From Desulfomonilaceae bacterium (lineage in GTDB: Bacteria > Desulfobacterota > Desulfomonilia > Desulfomonilales > Desulfomonilaceae): a stretch of DNA of 64,000 nt. The position numbers and the translations under genes are program-made. The notes beneath the pieces are model-generated. The model made no database searches and was not told the DNA's origin. It saw only the letters and a program-made list of their open reading frames with translations. This document shows positions 7,865-16,812 of this stretch, in pieces; position 1 is the stretch's first letter, and each line of letters opens with the position of its first letter. The stretch lies in assembly GCA_041662605.1 (NCBI GenBank), contig JBAZSD010000020.1, forward strand, positions 15,400 to 79,399, read 5' to 3'.

Positions 7865-9994
7865 ATGAGCCAACTCGATGCAATTTTCTCTCCTCGGTCC
7901 GTGGCCGTTGTGGGCGCTTCCACAATCCCGGGAAAAGTCGGTCACGATATTTTCGTGAACATTCTTCAAGGTGATTTTCAGGGCACGCTGTACCCCGTTA
8001 ACCCCAGAGCCGTGCATGTGAAAAGCGTTAGAGCCTACCCTTCTATTTCTGAATTGCCTGAGCCGGTAGATTTGGCCATCATCGTACTCCCACCTCAAAA
8101 AGCCTTAAGCGCAGTGGAGGAATCCGCAAAAATTGGAATAAAAGGGCTCGTAATAGTTTCGGCAGGTTTTCGAGAGGTCGGCAGAGAAGGTCGCGAGATT
8201 GAAGACAGGATAGTAAGTGTGTGCCGAGCCGCCGGAATCCGCATGGTGGGACCCAACTGCCTTGGGGTGATTAACCCCAATCCTTCTGTCAGGCTAAACG
8301 CGAGCTTTTCGACGCATATGCCTTCGTCCGGCCACATTTCGTTTATATCTCAGAGCGGGGCGCTCTGTACAGCGGTCCTGGATTTCGCCGCTGACCGTGA
8401 CTTTGGTTTTTCCAAATTCGTATCAATTGGTAACAAAGCTGATGTTGATGAGCTGGAATTGCTCCTTTATCTGCATAATGATCCAGAAACACACGTTATC
8501 ATGGTCTATTTAGAGGAACTCAGTCGAGGGTTGGAGTTCATTAAGACCGCCAAAATGATCACTTCCGGCGCTCGTCCGACGCCTATTTTAGTGGTAAAAT
8601 CCGGAAGGACCGTGGCAGGGCAGCAAGCGGCGGCTTCGCATACTGGCTCGCTCGCGGGTTTTGAAGCTATTTATGACGCCTTTTTCCAGCAAACGGGAAT
8701 AATCAGAGCTAATTCTATTGAGGATCTGTTCAACTATGCGGCCGCATTCTCATGCAAAAAAATCCCAGTTGGCAATAGGGTAGGAATCGTTACCAACGCG
8801 GGTGGCCCGGGCATTGTCGCCACGGATATGACGGTTTCATCCGGCCTCGAATTGGCCCAATTCAGTCAGGAGACTATAGAAGTTCTCAAGAGTCATTTAC
8901 CTACTGAAGCCAATGTGCATAACCCGGTCGATGTTATTGGGGACGCGCCTCAGGAAAGATACGAAAGCGCTCTCGCAACTGTCATTAAGGATGAATCAGT
9001 AGATGGAGCGATAGTTATTCTTACACCTCAATCCATGACCAATGCTCTGGCGACAGCGGAAGTTATCGGCCGGATCGCGGCCAATACTAAGAAACCAATT
9101 CTGTGCTGTTTCATGGGCGTCATAGATGTTTCAGCGGGAGTGAAACACCTTCAGGAGGAAGGAATACCAGTCTTTCAGTTTCCGGAGCAGGCTGCCCAAG
9201 CGTTCGGGGCTCTCTATCAATATTCTCGCTGGGTTAATCGGAAGTTCTTACCCCAATTCAGGCTTAATCATGACAAGGAAAAGGCGTCGGACATCATCCA
9301 ACGTGTGCTCTCCGATGGAAGGCTGAGCATGGGAGAAATCGAAGGAGGAGAATTCCTAAAGTGCTATGGATTTGAGGTTCTCCCGTCAAAAATTGTAAAG
9401 ACCAGGGAAGAAGCCAGAGACTTCGCAGAATCTATCCAGGCTCCGGTAGCTATGAAAATCGCGTCCCCGCAGATCCTTCACAAATCCGATGTAGGTGGCG
9501 TTTCGCTTAACGTATGCAGCGGAAATGACACGATGCAAGAATTTGATGAAATTCTCGAAAGAGCGCTGCAACATGTCCCAAATGCAGAAATAGATGGAGT
9601 CCTCGTCCAGAAGATGGCAAATCAGCAGGGGCAAGAGATAATTCTCGGCATGAACAGATATCCCCTTTATGGTTCTCTCCTCATGTTTGGGCTTGGGGGA
9701 ATTTTTGTAGAAATCTTCAAAGACGTTGTTTTCCGCATGGCGCCCATTGGTAGGAACGAAGCCCATAGAATGGTCCATGAAATTAGAGGAATAAGGATAC
9801 TGGAAGGATATCGAGGCAAACCCCCAGTGGACCTGGAAACTTTGGAGCGGTCACTCGTCAGTCTTTCCGCCATGGCGTTGAATCACCCAGAAATCAATGA
9901 ACTCGATATAAATCCCCTAATGGTTTATGAGGAGGGCAAAGGAGCAGTAGTTTCAGATTGCCGAATCATATTGAAATTACCGGAGGGACTTTAG
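7865..9994 (+). CDS. Acyl-CoA synthetase, NDP-forming (fused alpha and beta subunits)
   Basis: 709-residue ADP-forming acyl-CoA synthetase, converting acid + CoA + ATP to acyl-CoA + ADP + Pi through a phosphohistidine. Order of domains: CoA-binding Rossmann domain (1-100, PRSVAVVGAS), the two succinyl-CoA ligase-like domains (about 140-460; VGPNCLGVINP, ISQSGALCTAVLDFA), the catalytic His259 in AASHTGSLAG, and a C-terminal ATP-grasp domain (about 485-705; HKSDVGGVSLNV, FGLGGIFVEIFKDV). GGAGG precedes the ATG. The reaction is reversible, so it may activate acids or conserve energy when releasing acids. Substrate specificity cannot be read. It stands alone, with beta-oxidation genes 20 kb away. 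Confidence 0.9.
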   Translation: MSQLDAIFSPRSVAVVGASTIPGKVGHDIFVNILQGDFQGTLYPVNPRAVHVKSVRAYPSISELPEPVDLAIIVLPPQKALSAVEESAKIGIKGLVIVSAGFREVGREGREIEDRIVSVCRAAGIRMVGPNCLGVINPNPSVRLNASFSTHMPSSGHISFISQSGALCTAVLDFAADRDFGFSKFVSIGNKADVDELELLLYLHNDPETHVIMVYLEELSRGLEFIKTAKMITSGARPTPILVVKSGRTVAGQQAAASHTGSLAGFEAIYDAFFQQTGIIRANSIEDLFNYAAAFSCKKIPVGNRVGIVTNAGGPGIVATDMTVSSGLELAQFSQETIEVLKSHLPTEANVHNPVDVIGDAPQERYESALATVIKDESVDGAIVILTPQSMTNALATAEVIGRIAANTKKPILCCFMGVIDVSAGVKHLQEEGIPVFQFPEQAAQAFGALYQYSRWVNRKFLPQFRLNHDKEKASDIIQRVLSDGRLSMGEIEGGEFLKCYGFEVLPSKIVKTREEARDFAESIQAPVAMKIASPQILHKSDVGGVSLNVCSGNDTMQEFDEILERALQHVPNAEIDGVLVQKMANQQGQEIILGMNRYPLYGSLLMFGLGGIFVEIFKDVVFRMAPIGRNEAHRMVHEIRGIRILEGYRGKPPVDLETLERSLVSLSAMALNHPEINELDINPLMVYEEGKGAVVSDCRIILKLPEGL

Positions 9995-10448
9995 ATCATT
10001 TTTTAGAATTGAGCGCTTTTGTGAAACAGGTTTCTGGTCCGGTTGACGAATATTCGTCTGGAACTAGGACTTGCAAAAGTTGGGGATAAAGCGCAATAAT
10101 CATCCTTTAGTTGGATTCGTTTCGTTTCAACGTCGAAGGTCCCCCTATCCACTATGGCATCGCGTGCGTTAACCTTTAAAAGTCAGAATTCCCCTAGCTC
10201 CATACCAGATTCCTGAAGTTTAAGGGGCCCTGCGCCCTGGATTGTTGTTGACACGAGACATGAGGCAGTGGCAGGCCCCTGAACCGGTGACAGCTTGCCA
10301 TATCATATTCAGACACGACGCTTGATGCTTTGCATGCAGCATGATCTGAGCTAGAACAACCTTTAGGCATTAAAAATGCTCTTAGCCGACTAGTCGGCGA
10401 TCCTAAGACCTCCAGGATGGAGTCGAAGGAAAATTCTCGACCAGAACA
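9995..10448. other. Palindrome-rich intergenic spacer
   Basis: 454 bp without a supported gene. It contains two perfect 14-bp palindromes, GACGAATATTCGTC at 10045-10058 (flanked by partly pairing TCC/GGA arms) and GCCGACTAGTCGGC at 10385-10398, and a small hairpin with ATGCT/AGCAT arms at 10325-10342. The second palindrome lies about 60 bp before the radical SAM start and could be an operator. No riboswitch of a family I know, including cobalamin, could be aligned. Confidence 0.45.
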
Positions 10449-10460
10449 GTGAAAAATAGA

Positions 10461-11939
10461 ATGAAAATAGCCTTAGTAATTCCAGGAATCAGCTCTGAAT
10501 CTGAAAGAAGTTTCTATGATTTTAAGTTTGGAACCAGATTTATCCTTTCCAGAAAACATATTTCCTATCTTCTTGCTATCCCAACTCTGATATCACTAAC
10601 TCCGCCACAACACGAAATCCGGGTATTCGACCAAAATATCGAAGAGATAGACTATTCATGGGAGGCAGATCTTGTAGGCATTACGGTTAGGACGATGTTT
10701 GCCACCAGAGCCTATGAGATATCGGAGAACTTCCGGGCCAGAGGGATGAAAACGATCTTAGGTGGGATACATCCTTCAATGTGTCCTGAAGACGCCCTTC
10801 AACATTGTGATAGCGTCGCCATCGGTGAGGCTGAAGAGATTTGGCATTCGGTCCTGCAGGATGCCGAAAAAGGCGAATTGAAGAGGATCTACAAAGCGGA
10901 GAAGTTCGCCGATCTCACTGCATTTCCCATCCCCGACAGGTCGTCACTTTCTAAAAAGCAATACCTGTTGGACATTGTTCAGACAACAAAAGGCTGTCCG
11001 TTCCACTGCGAATTCTGCTCCGTTCACGCATTTGATGGACAGAGGATTAGAAGCAAAACCGTTGAGCAGGTGATTCGGGAAATTCAGGGTATAGACAGTT
11101 TTCATGCCACATATAAGAAGAAAACCTCTATATTTTTTGCCGACGACAATATCATAGCCGACAAGGCATTTTCCAAGGAACTTTTTCTCGCTCTCCAGCC
11201 ATACAACATCAACTGGATGTGTCAGGCGTCTATTAACATCTCACGGGAGACTGACTTACTCGAATTAATGAGAAATAGCGGGTGTGGGGCAATTTTTATC
11301 GGCTTTGAATCAATATCCAAAGAGAACCTAGCAATGATGCACAAGGGGATTAATCAACGATATGAATATATTGAAGCAATCAAAAAAATACAATCCTACG
11401 GGATGCTGGTTCACAGCTCATTTATCCTGGGATACGATTTTGATACCCAACAAACTTTTGATGAACTCATAAATTTTATTCAGGAATCAAATCTCCTCAT
11501 GCCCTTGATCAACATTCTCACTCCATTGCCAGGTACAATGTTGTATAAACGCCTTGAAAAAGAGGGACGGATCCTGGATAAAGACTGGAGCAAATATGAC
11601 ACGCAACATGTTGTATTTATACCTGCCAGGATGTCTCCGGATGATCTGTTGCAAGGGTACAGGAAGGTCGTGAAATCAGTCTATTCTTTTGACTCGATAT
11701 TGACAAAGCTGCGCTACTATTGGGACGCTGACTTCTGGAAACGTTCCAACCGGGCGGATCCGGTAAAGTTCACTTACCGCCTTCTATTTGCGGTTAGACT
11801 CGCTACGTTACTGTCTTTCAGTGACAGGGACCGCTCAAGGTTTATCATGAAAATACTGCCCCACGTGTTTGACAAACGAGTACGAGTATCCACCATCCTT
11901 GCATTGATGAACAACAATGATTTTGCTCACAGCCTTTGA
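10461..11939 (+). CDS. B12-binding-type radical SAM protein
   Basis: 492 residues from the ATG at 10461 (an in-frame GTG at 10449 is also possible; neither has a strong ribosome site). N-terminal half is the Rossmann-like cobalamin-binding fold (KIALVIPG, then IPTLISLTPPQHEIRVFDQN, LVGITVRTMFATRAYEI, KTILGGIHPSMCPEDA), although the classic cobalamin-ligating DxHxxG motif is not evident. The radical SAM core follows with GCPFHCEFCSV (Cx3Cx2C for the 4Fe-4S cluster), then FFADDNIIADK and SFILGYDFDTQQTFDE. The C-terminal 100 residues are basic and helical. Members include BchE, hopanoid and lipid methylating/cyclising enzymes; substrate unknown. No biosynthetic partners are adjacent. Confidence 0.85.
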   Translation: MKIALVIPGISSESERSFYDFKFGTRFILSRKHISYLLAIPTLISLTPPQHEIRVFDQNIEEIDYSWEADLVGITVRTMFATRAYEISENFRARGMKTILGGIHPSMCPEDALQHCDSVAIGEAEEIWHSVLQDAEKGELKRIYKAEKFADLTAFPIPDRSSLSKKQYLLDIVQTTKGCPFHCEFCSVHAFDGQRIRSKTVEQVIREIQGIDSFHATYKKKTSIFFADDNIIADKAFSKELFLALQPYNINWMCQASINISRETDLLELMRNSGCGAIFIGFESISKENLAMMHKGINQRYEYIEAIKKIQSYGMLVHSSFILGYDFDTQQTFDELINFIQESNLLMPLINILTPLPGTMLYKRLEKEGRILDKDWSKYDTQHVVFIPARMSPDDLLQGYRKVVKSVYSFDSILTKLRYYWDADFWKRSNRADPVKFTYRLLFAVRLATLLSFSDRDRSRFIMKILPHVFDKRVRVSTILALMNNNDFAHSL

Positions 11940-12074
11940 CCACTAGAGCGACATTAAGGAAAATTAGCGATGAGGATATTCGATCCTATCTTCTCAATCG
12001 AGTGAGGCACGGCCAACACCTATACGTCATGTGGGTGTCAGATCCTCCCTTTCATGGAACGCAATCCATAACGG

Positions 12075-13139
12075 TTACTTAACTGTAGCCGGGAGAAACG
12101 CAAATGGTTCAGCCGGTTCGAACTTGCTTGCCGCACTGCCTGAATAAGTCTTTCCACCAACCAATGTGAGCTTCTTGACCGGAGCCCCTTCTTTCAGATC
12201 CAATTCCGCCACCGGTACCCAAAACACTGTGGGGCTGGTCGCTGAATCAAAGTAGTAAACCATGTTCTTGTGGTCGGAGAATGTTCGCCAATACGTCGAG
12301 GCAATGTTCGGCTGACCCGGCGTCGTGATGCCCAGTGGCACTGAAACTCCACGAATAACCCCAAAGACGCTCGCCACAGCCTGGGCCATATCGGTGGTCT
12401 TAGGGATAGCGTTTATATAAAACGAGGCTCGAACGAAGCGATCAGATGCGCGGCTAGTACCTGGCAGAAAGGTCGATCCACCAATCTCTTCCCAATATTC
12501 GTTTAGCGCCAGTTGCTTGTTAAACACAGGGGAGTTGGTCATCACCTGGTAGTTCTTGCCATGATGAATGAACAATTTACCGCCAATGTATTCAAAGATG
12601 GCCGAGTCGCCCGTTGGATCAGAAATCGCTAAATGCCCTGTCGCCGGTTTACCGTCCGGCAGCGTAGGCGCAACAACTATAAAGGGGTCCTCCCGCAACG
12701 CGTTTACTGTCTCAGTAACGGTAGCGTAATTGTCCAGCACATACTGGGCCCAAGCCGCAATCGAAATTGTAGGACGCTTGCCGTCCGGCTTGCCATATTC
12801 AGATTCGACAAGATAGAGAACATTTGTTACAAGCCCCTTCTCGTTCATACCGTCGACAGTGCTCACACCATAGAAAGAACTCACCACGCTGCCATACTTC
12901 GATGTCCACTTGATCGAGGTTACGCCGGCGGCTCCATCACGTTTCATGCCACGTGGAAACGCCCAGAGGTCAGTTCCCGTATTTCCCTCCCAGTCCATAG
13001 ACCGGCCGGTGATAATTACGCCTTCGGGACCGAGGTACACAGCTCGGGTACATGCATCCACCTTTTCGACTGCCGCAAACCCCAGGGTCAGGGCGATTAG
13101 TGTCCAAAACACAGCTTTGTGTAATGTCTGTCGCTTCAT
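12075..13139 (-). CDS. Exported linear-amide hydrolase (choloylglycine/penicillin V acylase family)
   Basis: 354 residues. A signal peptide covers residues 1-29 and cleavage before CTRAVYLG would free Cys30 as the N-terminal nucleophile. Arg46 and Asp49 in GRSMDW fall exactly at the spacing of Arg18 and Asp21 relative to Cys2 in bile salt hydrolases. Later blocks VSTVDGMNEKGLVTNVLYL and MTNSPVFNKQLALNEYW also fit the Ntn amidase fold. The enzyme should cleave linear amides in the periplasm (possible substrates: N-acyl amino acids, acyl-homoserine lactones or penicillin V). It follows a VOC gene by 33 bp in the same direction. Confidence 0.88.
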   Translation of the reverse strand: MKRQTLHKAVFWTLIALTLGFAAVEKVDACTRAVYLGPEGVIITGRSMDWEGNTGTDLWAFPRGMKRDGAAGVTSIKWTSKYGSVVSSFYGVSTVDGMNEKGLVTNVLYLVESEYGKPDGKRPTISIAAWAQYVLDNYATVTETVNALREDPFIVVAPTLPDGKPATGHLAISDPTGDSAIFEYIGGKLFIHHGKNYQVMTNSPVFNKQLALNEYWEEIGGSTFLPGTSRASDRFVRASFYINAIPKTTDMAQAVASVFGVIRGVSVPLGITTPGQPNIASTYWRTFSDHKNMVYYFDSATSPTVFWVPVAELDLKEGAPVKKLTLVGGKTYSGSAASKFEPAEPFAFLPATVK

Positions 13140-13172
13140 AATGCGCTTCCTTTCTTTATGGAATAGGCTCTT

Positions 13173-13565
13173 TCAAATTCGTTCCACGAATTCCACAATA
13201 TTCCCATCTGGATCTTTGACCATAGCAATCCGCACACCGGGCCGTATTGTCGTTTCAGGCAAAGCAAATTCTATTCCAATGTTTTTTAGATCGGAACAGA
13301 GTTCGGAAAGATTCTCTATTACGAAGGTGACATAACGAAAACCCAATTGATTTTCCAGCCCGATACCTCCCCGGGGAGGAACCACCTTGGGTTCGATCAA
13401 CTTAAAGTCGCTAGTCCCGAAGCGCAATCGGTGCATAGTACCAAACCATAAGGGGACACTTCCTACAAACTCAAGTCCGAGAATATTCTGGTAGAAATCA
13501 AGACTGGCCTTAATGTCGCTAATGATTACACCGAGATCCAGTGAATCTTTCGCTGGCTTGATCAT
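13173..13565 (-). CDS. VOC (glyoxalase/bleomycin-resistance fold) protein
   Basis: 130-residue protein of the vicinal oxygen chelate superfamily. The paired beta-alpha-beta-beta-beta units are visible: DLGVIISDIKASLDFYQNIL opening the first and YVTFVIENLSELCSDLKNIG the second, ending in the typical VKDPDGNIVEFVERI. Candidate metal ligands include His39-region and the terminal Glu, but the enzyme class (isomerase, dioxygenase or binding protein) cannot be told. It lies between the glucoamylase and the exported amidase on the same strand. Confidence 0.85.
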   Translation of the reverse strand: MIKPAKDSLDLGVIISDIKASLDFYQNILGLEFVGSVPLWFGTMHRLRFGTSDFKLIEPKVVPPRGGIGLENQLGFRYVTFVIENLSELCSDLKNIGIEFALPETTIRPGVRIAMVKDPDGNIVEFVERI

Positions 13566-13655
13566 TTTGTTGTTTTCCTCTCCATTGTTTTTTCAATTGT
13601 AACAACTCTAACCAGGATCAAACACTTCTCTGGTATCAGCCACAGGTTAATGAGC

Positions 13656-15719
13656 CTATTCGACCCGACACATGCCGTAAATTTCGTTACACGCCTCTGT
13701 ATACAACATCTGGATCCAATCGTCTCTCTTCCCATGGTCGGCCAGAGGAGAGCCGCATTCAGGACAGGTCTTCATAGCCCCTAACCGACGGAGAATGCGA
13801 TGAACTGTCGCTACAAATGTGGCGTGGCTCCAGGTGAGCGGTGAAACTGAAATAGGATCCCCCGTAAACGGATGCGCCTGTTCTGCGAGAATACTTGAGG
13901 GAAGAGCGTGATCGGTCACCCATTGGAGTATCTCGACTGCTTCAGCTATCCCTTTTTCGTCGGGCGCTCTTTCGGCAAGGAAGTCGGCCAACCACAGAGT
14001 GCATACAAACCAGGGATTACCCGGAACGTCTTTGCTCACCTGATGATAATAATCATTCTCATATCGGGCCATTCCTCCCACACCGGCTCCCACCCACAGT
14101 TTGTCTCTAAGGTCTGACATGGTGGAAACTATCTTCGGGTCATCAGCAGAATAGAGACCAAACGCAAAGAGTCCCCAGATACTCGCGTCTCGGGTGGAAT
14201 CAACCTCCAGCTTGCCTTGAGAATTGCGGTTGAGCATTCTACAAAAACGGTTCAGATCTTCTCTCCACAGATAAACTGAAGCTGCGTCCCGTATTTCAGT
14301 CGCCGCTTTTCGGTATTCTTCAGCTTTTCGGTTCTCGCCGAATACGGTACAGAACAACGAAGCCGCCGTTAGTCCTCCAAAGACTGCGCCAACTGTGAAG
14401 CTCCATATTCCTCGGCGCTCTTCCCACAGGTCATACGAAGGAGAAGGAAGACCGGTCTGTTCATCCCTGAAAGATCGCATAAATTCGGCGGCGTTCTTTA
14501 TGAGCGGCTTGTATAGTGGCTTGATAAATTCAATATCCCGGTACTTGACAAAATGGTGCCAGAGAGACCAAACAACAAGAGCGGTTTCGTCTTCCTGGAT
14601 GGGCAGTTGAGCCTGTCCCTCGCTATACCAGGGATGCCATGAAGAAGCGAGTGTTCGATCAGGATTGTACTTGTGCAGGAGATACCCTTCCTTCTCTATT
14701 ACATCCCCAGCAAACTGGTAAAAGGCTTGGGCCGGCATAACGTACCCCGCTTGATCGAGGGCATTTGCGACGAGCGCCCCATCTCGCGGCCAGACATAAG
14801 AATAAGTGTCCCGATTGAAGTGGACTATGTCTGAATCATTCGCTGCAAGAATGCCTCCCTGCCAGTCTATCTGGGTCTGTAAGACGAGAAGACTTCGACT
14901 GTACAACTTTCCGATATTGGGTGGCAATAAATCCAGACGCGGGGTCTCCTTGCGGACCCAGAGACTCCAGTAATCGGCTGTTCGAGAAACTAGGGTCTCT
15001 GGCCCCTTGTCTCTAACAATAGCATCGAGGACACGGACTTGGTTCCATGTCTCCGCCGCGGTCAACCAGAAATGGGCTTTCCCTTTGGAAAGTCCGTCAA
15101 CCTCAAGACTAAAACAGATCACGGAATCCACTGCTCCTTGAGCGATCGGATTGCCGGATAGAACGCCGTCTTCGGCATCCCTAAAAGTCCCTTCTAGCCC
15201 ACGAATGTCTTTCTGGCCCGTCGCAAAGCCGAGGAGACCGGGGTGAGTTTCCGTTGCGCCATTGAGAAGAAAGTACCTGGCTGCTTTGTAATGGACTATT
15301 CCACCAGTCTCTGGATCGTAAGCCGCTGTATTCCCGACGTCGTTCCCGTAAATGCTGAAGTCGTGGGAAAGAAAAATTCGGATCTCCCTTGGTTTCGGCC
15401 ACAAGTTCTCTATCTCCATCTCACGGATGTAGATGTTCTCATGAAAGTCTACCGCATCGTGAACCGAGATAAGCAGGCCAAGATTCTGATTGTAAAGACT
15501 CACATTGGTGACAAGTGTATCAGGAACATATCGGAGATCCAATTTCCAACCGTCTTCGATCCAAGAGAACTGACCGTCAACCCACACTCCATAGCGACAA
15601 TAATTGCCATTGACATGATTCTCTTGTCCCACGTGAGGGAAATACAGGTCCCTGATCCGATATTCACGGTCGAAGCATATGAGAAGTCTTCCATTACCTA
15701 CCGGAATGTCTCTGGGCAC
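13656..15719 (-). CDS. Glycoside hydrolase family 15 (glucoamylase-type), cytosolic
   Basis: 687 residues. N-terminal beta-sandwich domain (about 1-270; NGRLLICFDREYRIRDLYFPHVGQ) and C-terminal (alpha/alpha)6 barrel with the GH15 catalytic acids: Glu in SYDLWEERRGIWSFT (about 420) and Glu613 in ILAEQAHPFTGDP. Blocks SYVWPRDGALVANALD and SVSPLTWSHATF are also diagnostic. No signal peptide, so it probably acts on intracellular glycogen, maltooligosaccharide or trehalose. The tail adds CPECGSPL plus two further Cys (ACNEIYGMC), an apparent zinc-ribbon-like appendage. Start is GTG with AAAGGA 8 nt upstream. Possibly cotranscribed with the VOC gene. Confidence 0.9.
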   Translation of the reverse strand: MPRDIPVGNGRLLICFDREYRIRDLYFPHVGQENHVNGNYCRYGVWVDGQFSWIEDGWKLDLRYVPDTLVTNVSLYNQNLGLLISVHDAVDFHENIYIREMEIENLWPKPREIRIFLSHDFSIYGNDVGNTAAYDPETGGIVHYKAARYFLLNGATETHPGLLGFATGQKDIRGLEGTFRDAEDGVLSGNPIAQGAVDSVICFSLEVDGLSKGKAHFWLTAAETWNQVRVLDAIVRDKGPETLVSRTADYWSLWVRKETPRLDLLPPNIGKLYSRSLLVLQTQIDWQGGILAANDSDIVHFNRDTYSYVWPRDGALVANALDQAGYVMPAQAFYQFAGDVIEKEGYLLHKYNPDRTLASSWHPWYSEGQAQLPIQEDETALVVWSLWHHFVKYRDIEFIKPLYKPLIKNAAEFMRSFRDEQTGLPSPSYDLWEERRGIWSFTVGAVFGGLTAASLFCTVFGENRKAEEYRKAATEIRDAASVYLWREDLNRFCRMLNRNSQGKLEVDSTRDASIWGLFAFGLYSADDPKIVSTMSDLRDKLWVGAGVGGMARYENDYYHQVSKDVPGNPWFVCTLWLADFLAERAPDEKGIAEAVEILQWVTDHALPSSILAEQAHPFTGDPISVSPLTWSHATFVATVHRILRRLGAMKTCPECGSPLADHGKRDDWIQMLYTEACNEIYGMCRVE

Positions 15720-15924
15720 TGTAACAGTCCTTTCATAAGGGAATGCGAACCACTGTCTTGATTTTTATCAACGGAACTCCCACCCTTACCTTTTCCAGAT
15801 AAACATTTGGCTCCACACAAGCAGTCATGACAGCCAAATCTTCTTCCCACCGGCTCAAAGAACACTCGTTCCCCAAACAGTTTGAGCTATGATTAAAACT
15901 TGTTTAAATTCATCAACCTTCAAA

Positions 15925-16341
15925 TCAATTCTTTTTTTCCGGAAAGCGTTCTTTTATCATTTCCCTTGCTTTGTCGACGCCTTCCTCAGCCTTTTCCTTT
16001 AGTTTTTCAGCGGCGTCTTTAGCTTTCTCGATGCTGGGGCCAGCCTTTTCTTTGAGTTTTTCCGCTTCAGCTTTGGCCTTTTCCATTCCTTCAGCGGCTT
16101 TCTCCTTTAGCTTTTCGAGTGTGCTCTTGGGACACGCTTTTTCCAGCGCTTCCTCTGCCTGCTCTTTACGAGCAAAGGGTCCAGCGATAGTATCGGCAGT
16201 CTTGACTTCAGATTTAATGACCGTACATGCATTGTCTTTGCTCTTAATCACCACCCAACTATCGGCGGCGGCGAAAACGACAACAGTTGTCAACAAGAAC
16301 AAGATACCGACGAAAAGTCCAAGAGTTTGGTTAACTTTCAT
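15925..16341 (-). CDS. Exported LEA-like helical repeat protein
   Basis: 138 residues. A signal peptide at 1-25 (hydrophobic core LFVGILFLLTTVVVFAAA) is followed by a small domain with two Cys and a tail (about 75-138) of amphipathic Lys/Glu/Ala repeats such as LEKLKEKAAEGMEKAKAEAE and IEKAKDAAEKLKEKAEEGVD. The 11-residue periodicity resembles LEA/apolipoprotein-type helices. An AAGGAGG box lies 5 nt before the ATG at 16341, so the upstream in-frame ATG is rejected. Such repeats can line membranes or protect proteins under stress; function here is inference. Confidence 0.75.
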   Translation of the reverse strand: MKVNQTLGLFVGILFLLTTVVVFAAADSWVVIKSKDNACTVIKSEVKTADTIAGPFARKEQAEEALEKACPKSTLEKLKEKAAEGMEKAKAEAEKLKEKAGPSIEKAKDAAEKLKEKAEEGVDKAREMIKERFPEKKN

Positions 16342-16812
16342 GGCGGCCTCCTTCAATTAATACATCATTATAGAATAGTAGCGCTTATCTGTTCAAAAGC
16401 AATTTTTCAAAATGGAAGCGGTTTAGAAGGCTTGAGGAGAATGTTCCAGCGCAATCCGGACAAAATAAAACCCTAACCGCTTGAACGACCAGGGTTATGT
16501 GAGTAACCGTCTCCCAGATAATTACCCACAACAGAAACGAAAGGACATTTCGTCCTTGTGTCGAAATAACAATTTCGATTTAGAAATGCAAGAAAATTCC
16601 ATAAGCTCCTTCAACTGTTTCATATTGAGGCGGTTTTGGAATGGTCTTCCACTACTTCAGCAAGTGAGATTGGTCTCAGCAGAAATCTGGAAACATGAAT
16701 CCCGGTCAGCGGGAGTGACCATTGTTTGTGCTCACGTAAAATATCCAACGCAATCTCATCGTGTGGGATTTCATGTCACTGCTCCTCCCCCAGCCGGGCC
16801 ACTTTTTCCATG
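16342..16812. other. Intergenic spacer with two tandem hairpins
   Basis: 471 bp with no supported gene. It contains two adjacent perfect hairpins: AAGGAC/GTCCTT with a 5-nt loop at 16541-16557 and TCGAAAT/ATTTCGA with a 4-nt loop at 16561-16578. Both lie about 235 bp downstream of the CBS gene stop (minus strand), and no U tract follows on either strand. A 149-residue plus-strand frame crossing this region and the CBS gene has no ribosome site or recognisable sequence. Confidence 0.4.

Noticed and set aside
7652..8098. 148-residue minus-strand frame
   Set aside because: Antisense to the acyl-CoA synthetase start; shadow of the real gene.
10200..10448. Cobalamin riboswitch ahead of a B12-type radical SAM gene
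   Set aside because: No B12-box or other conserved helices could be found.
12633..13335. Plus-strand frames of 141-155 residues
   Set aside because: Antisense to the Ntn amidase with no coding features.
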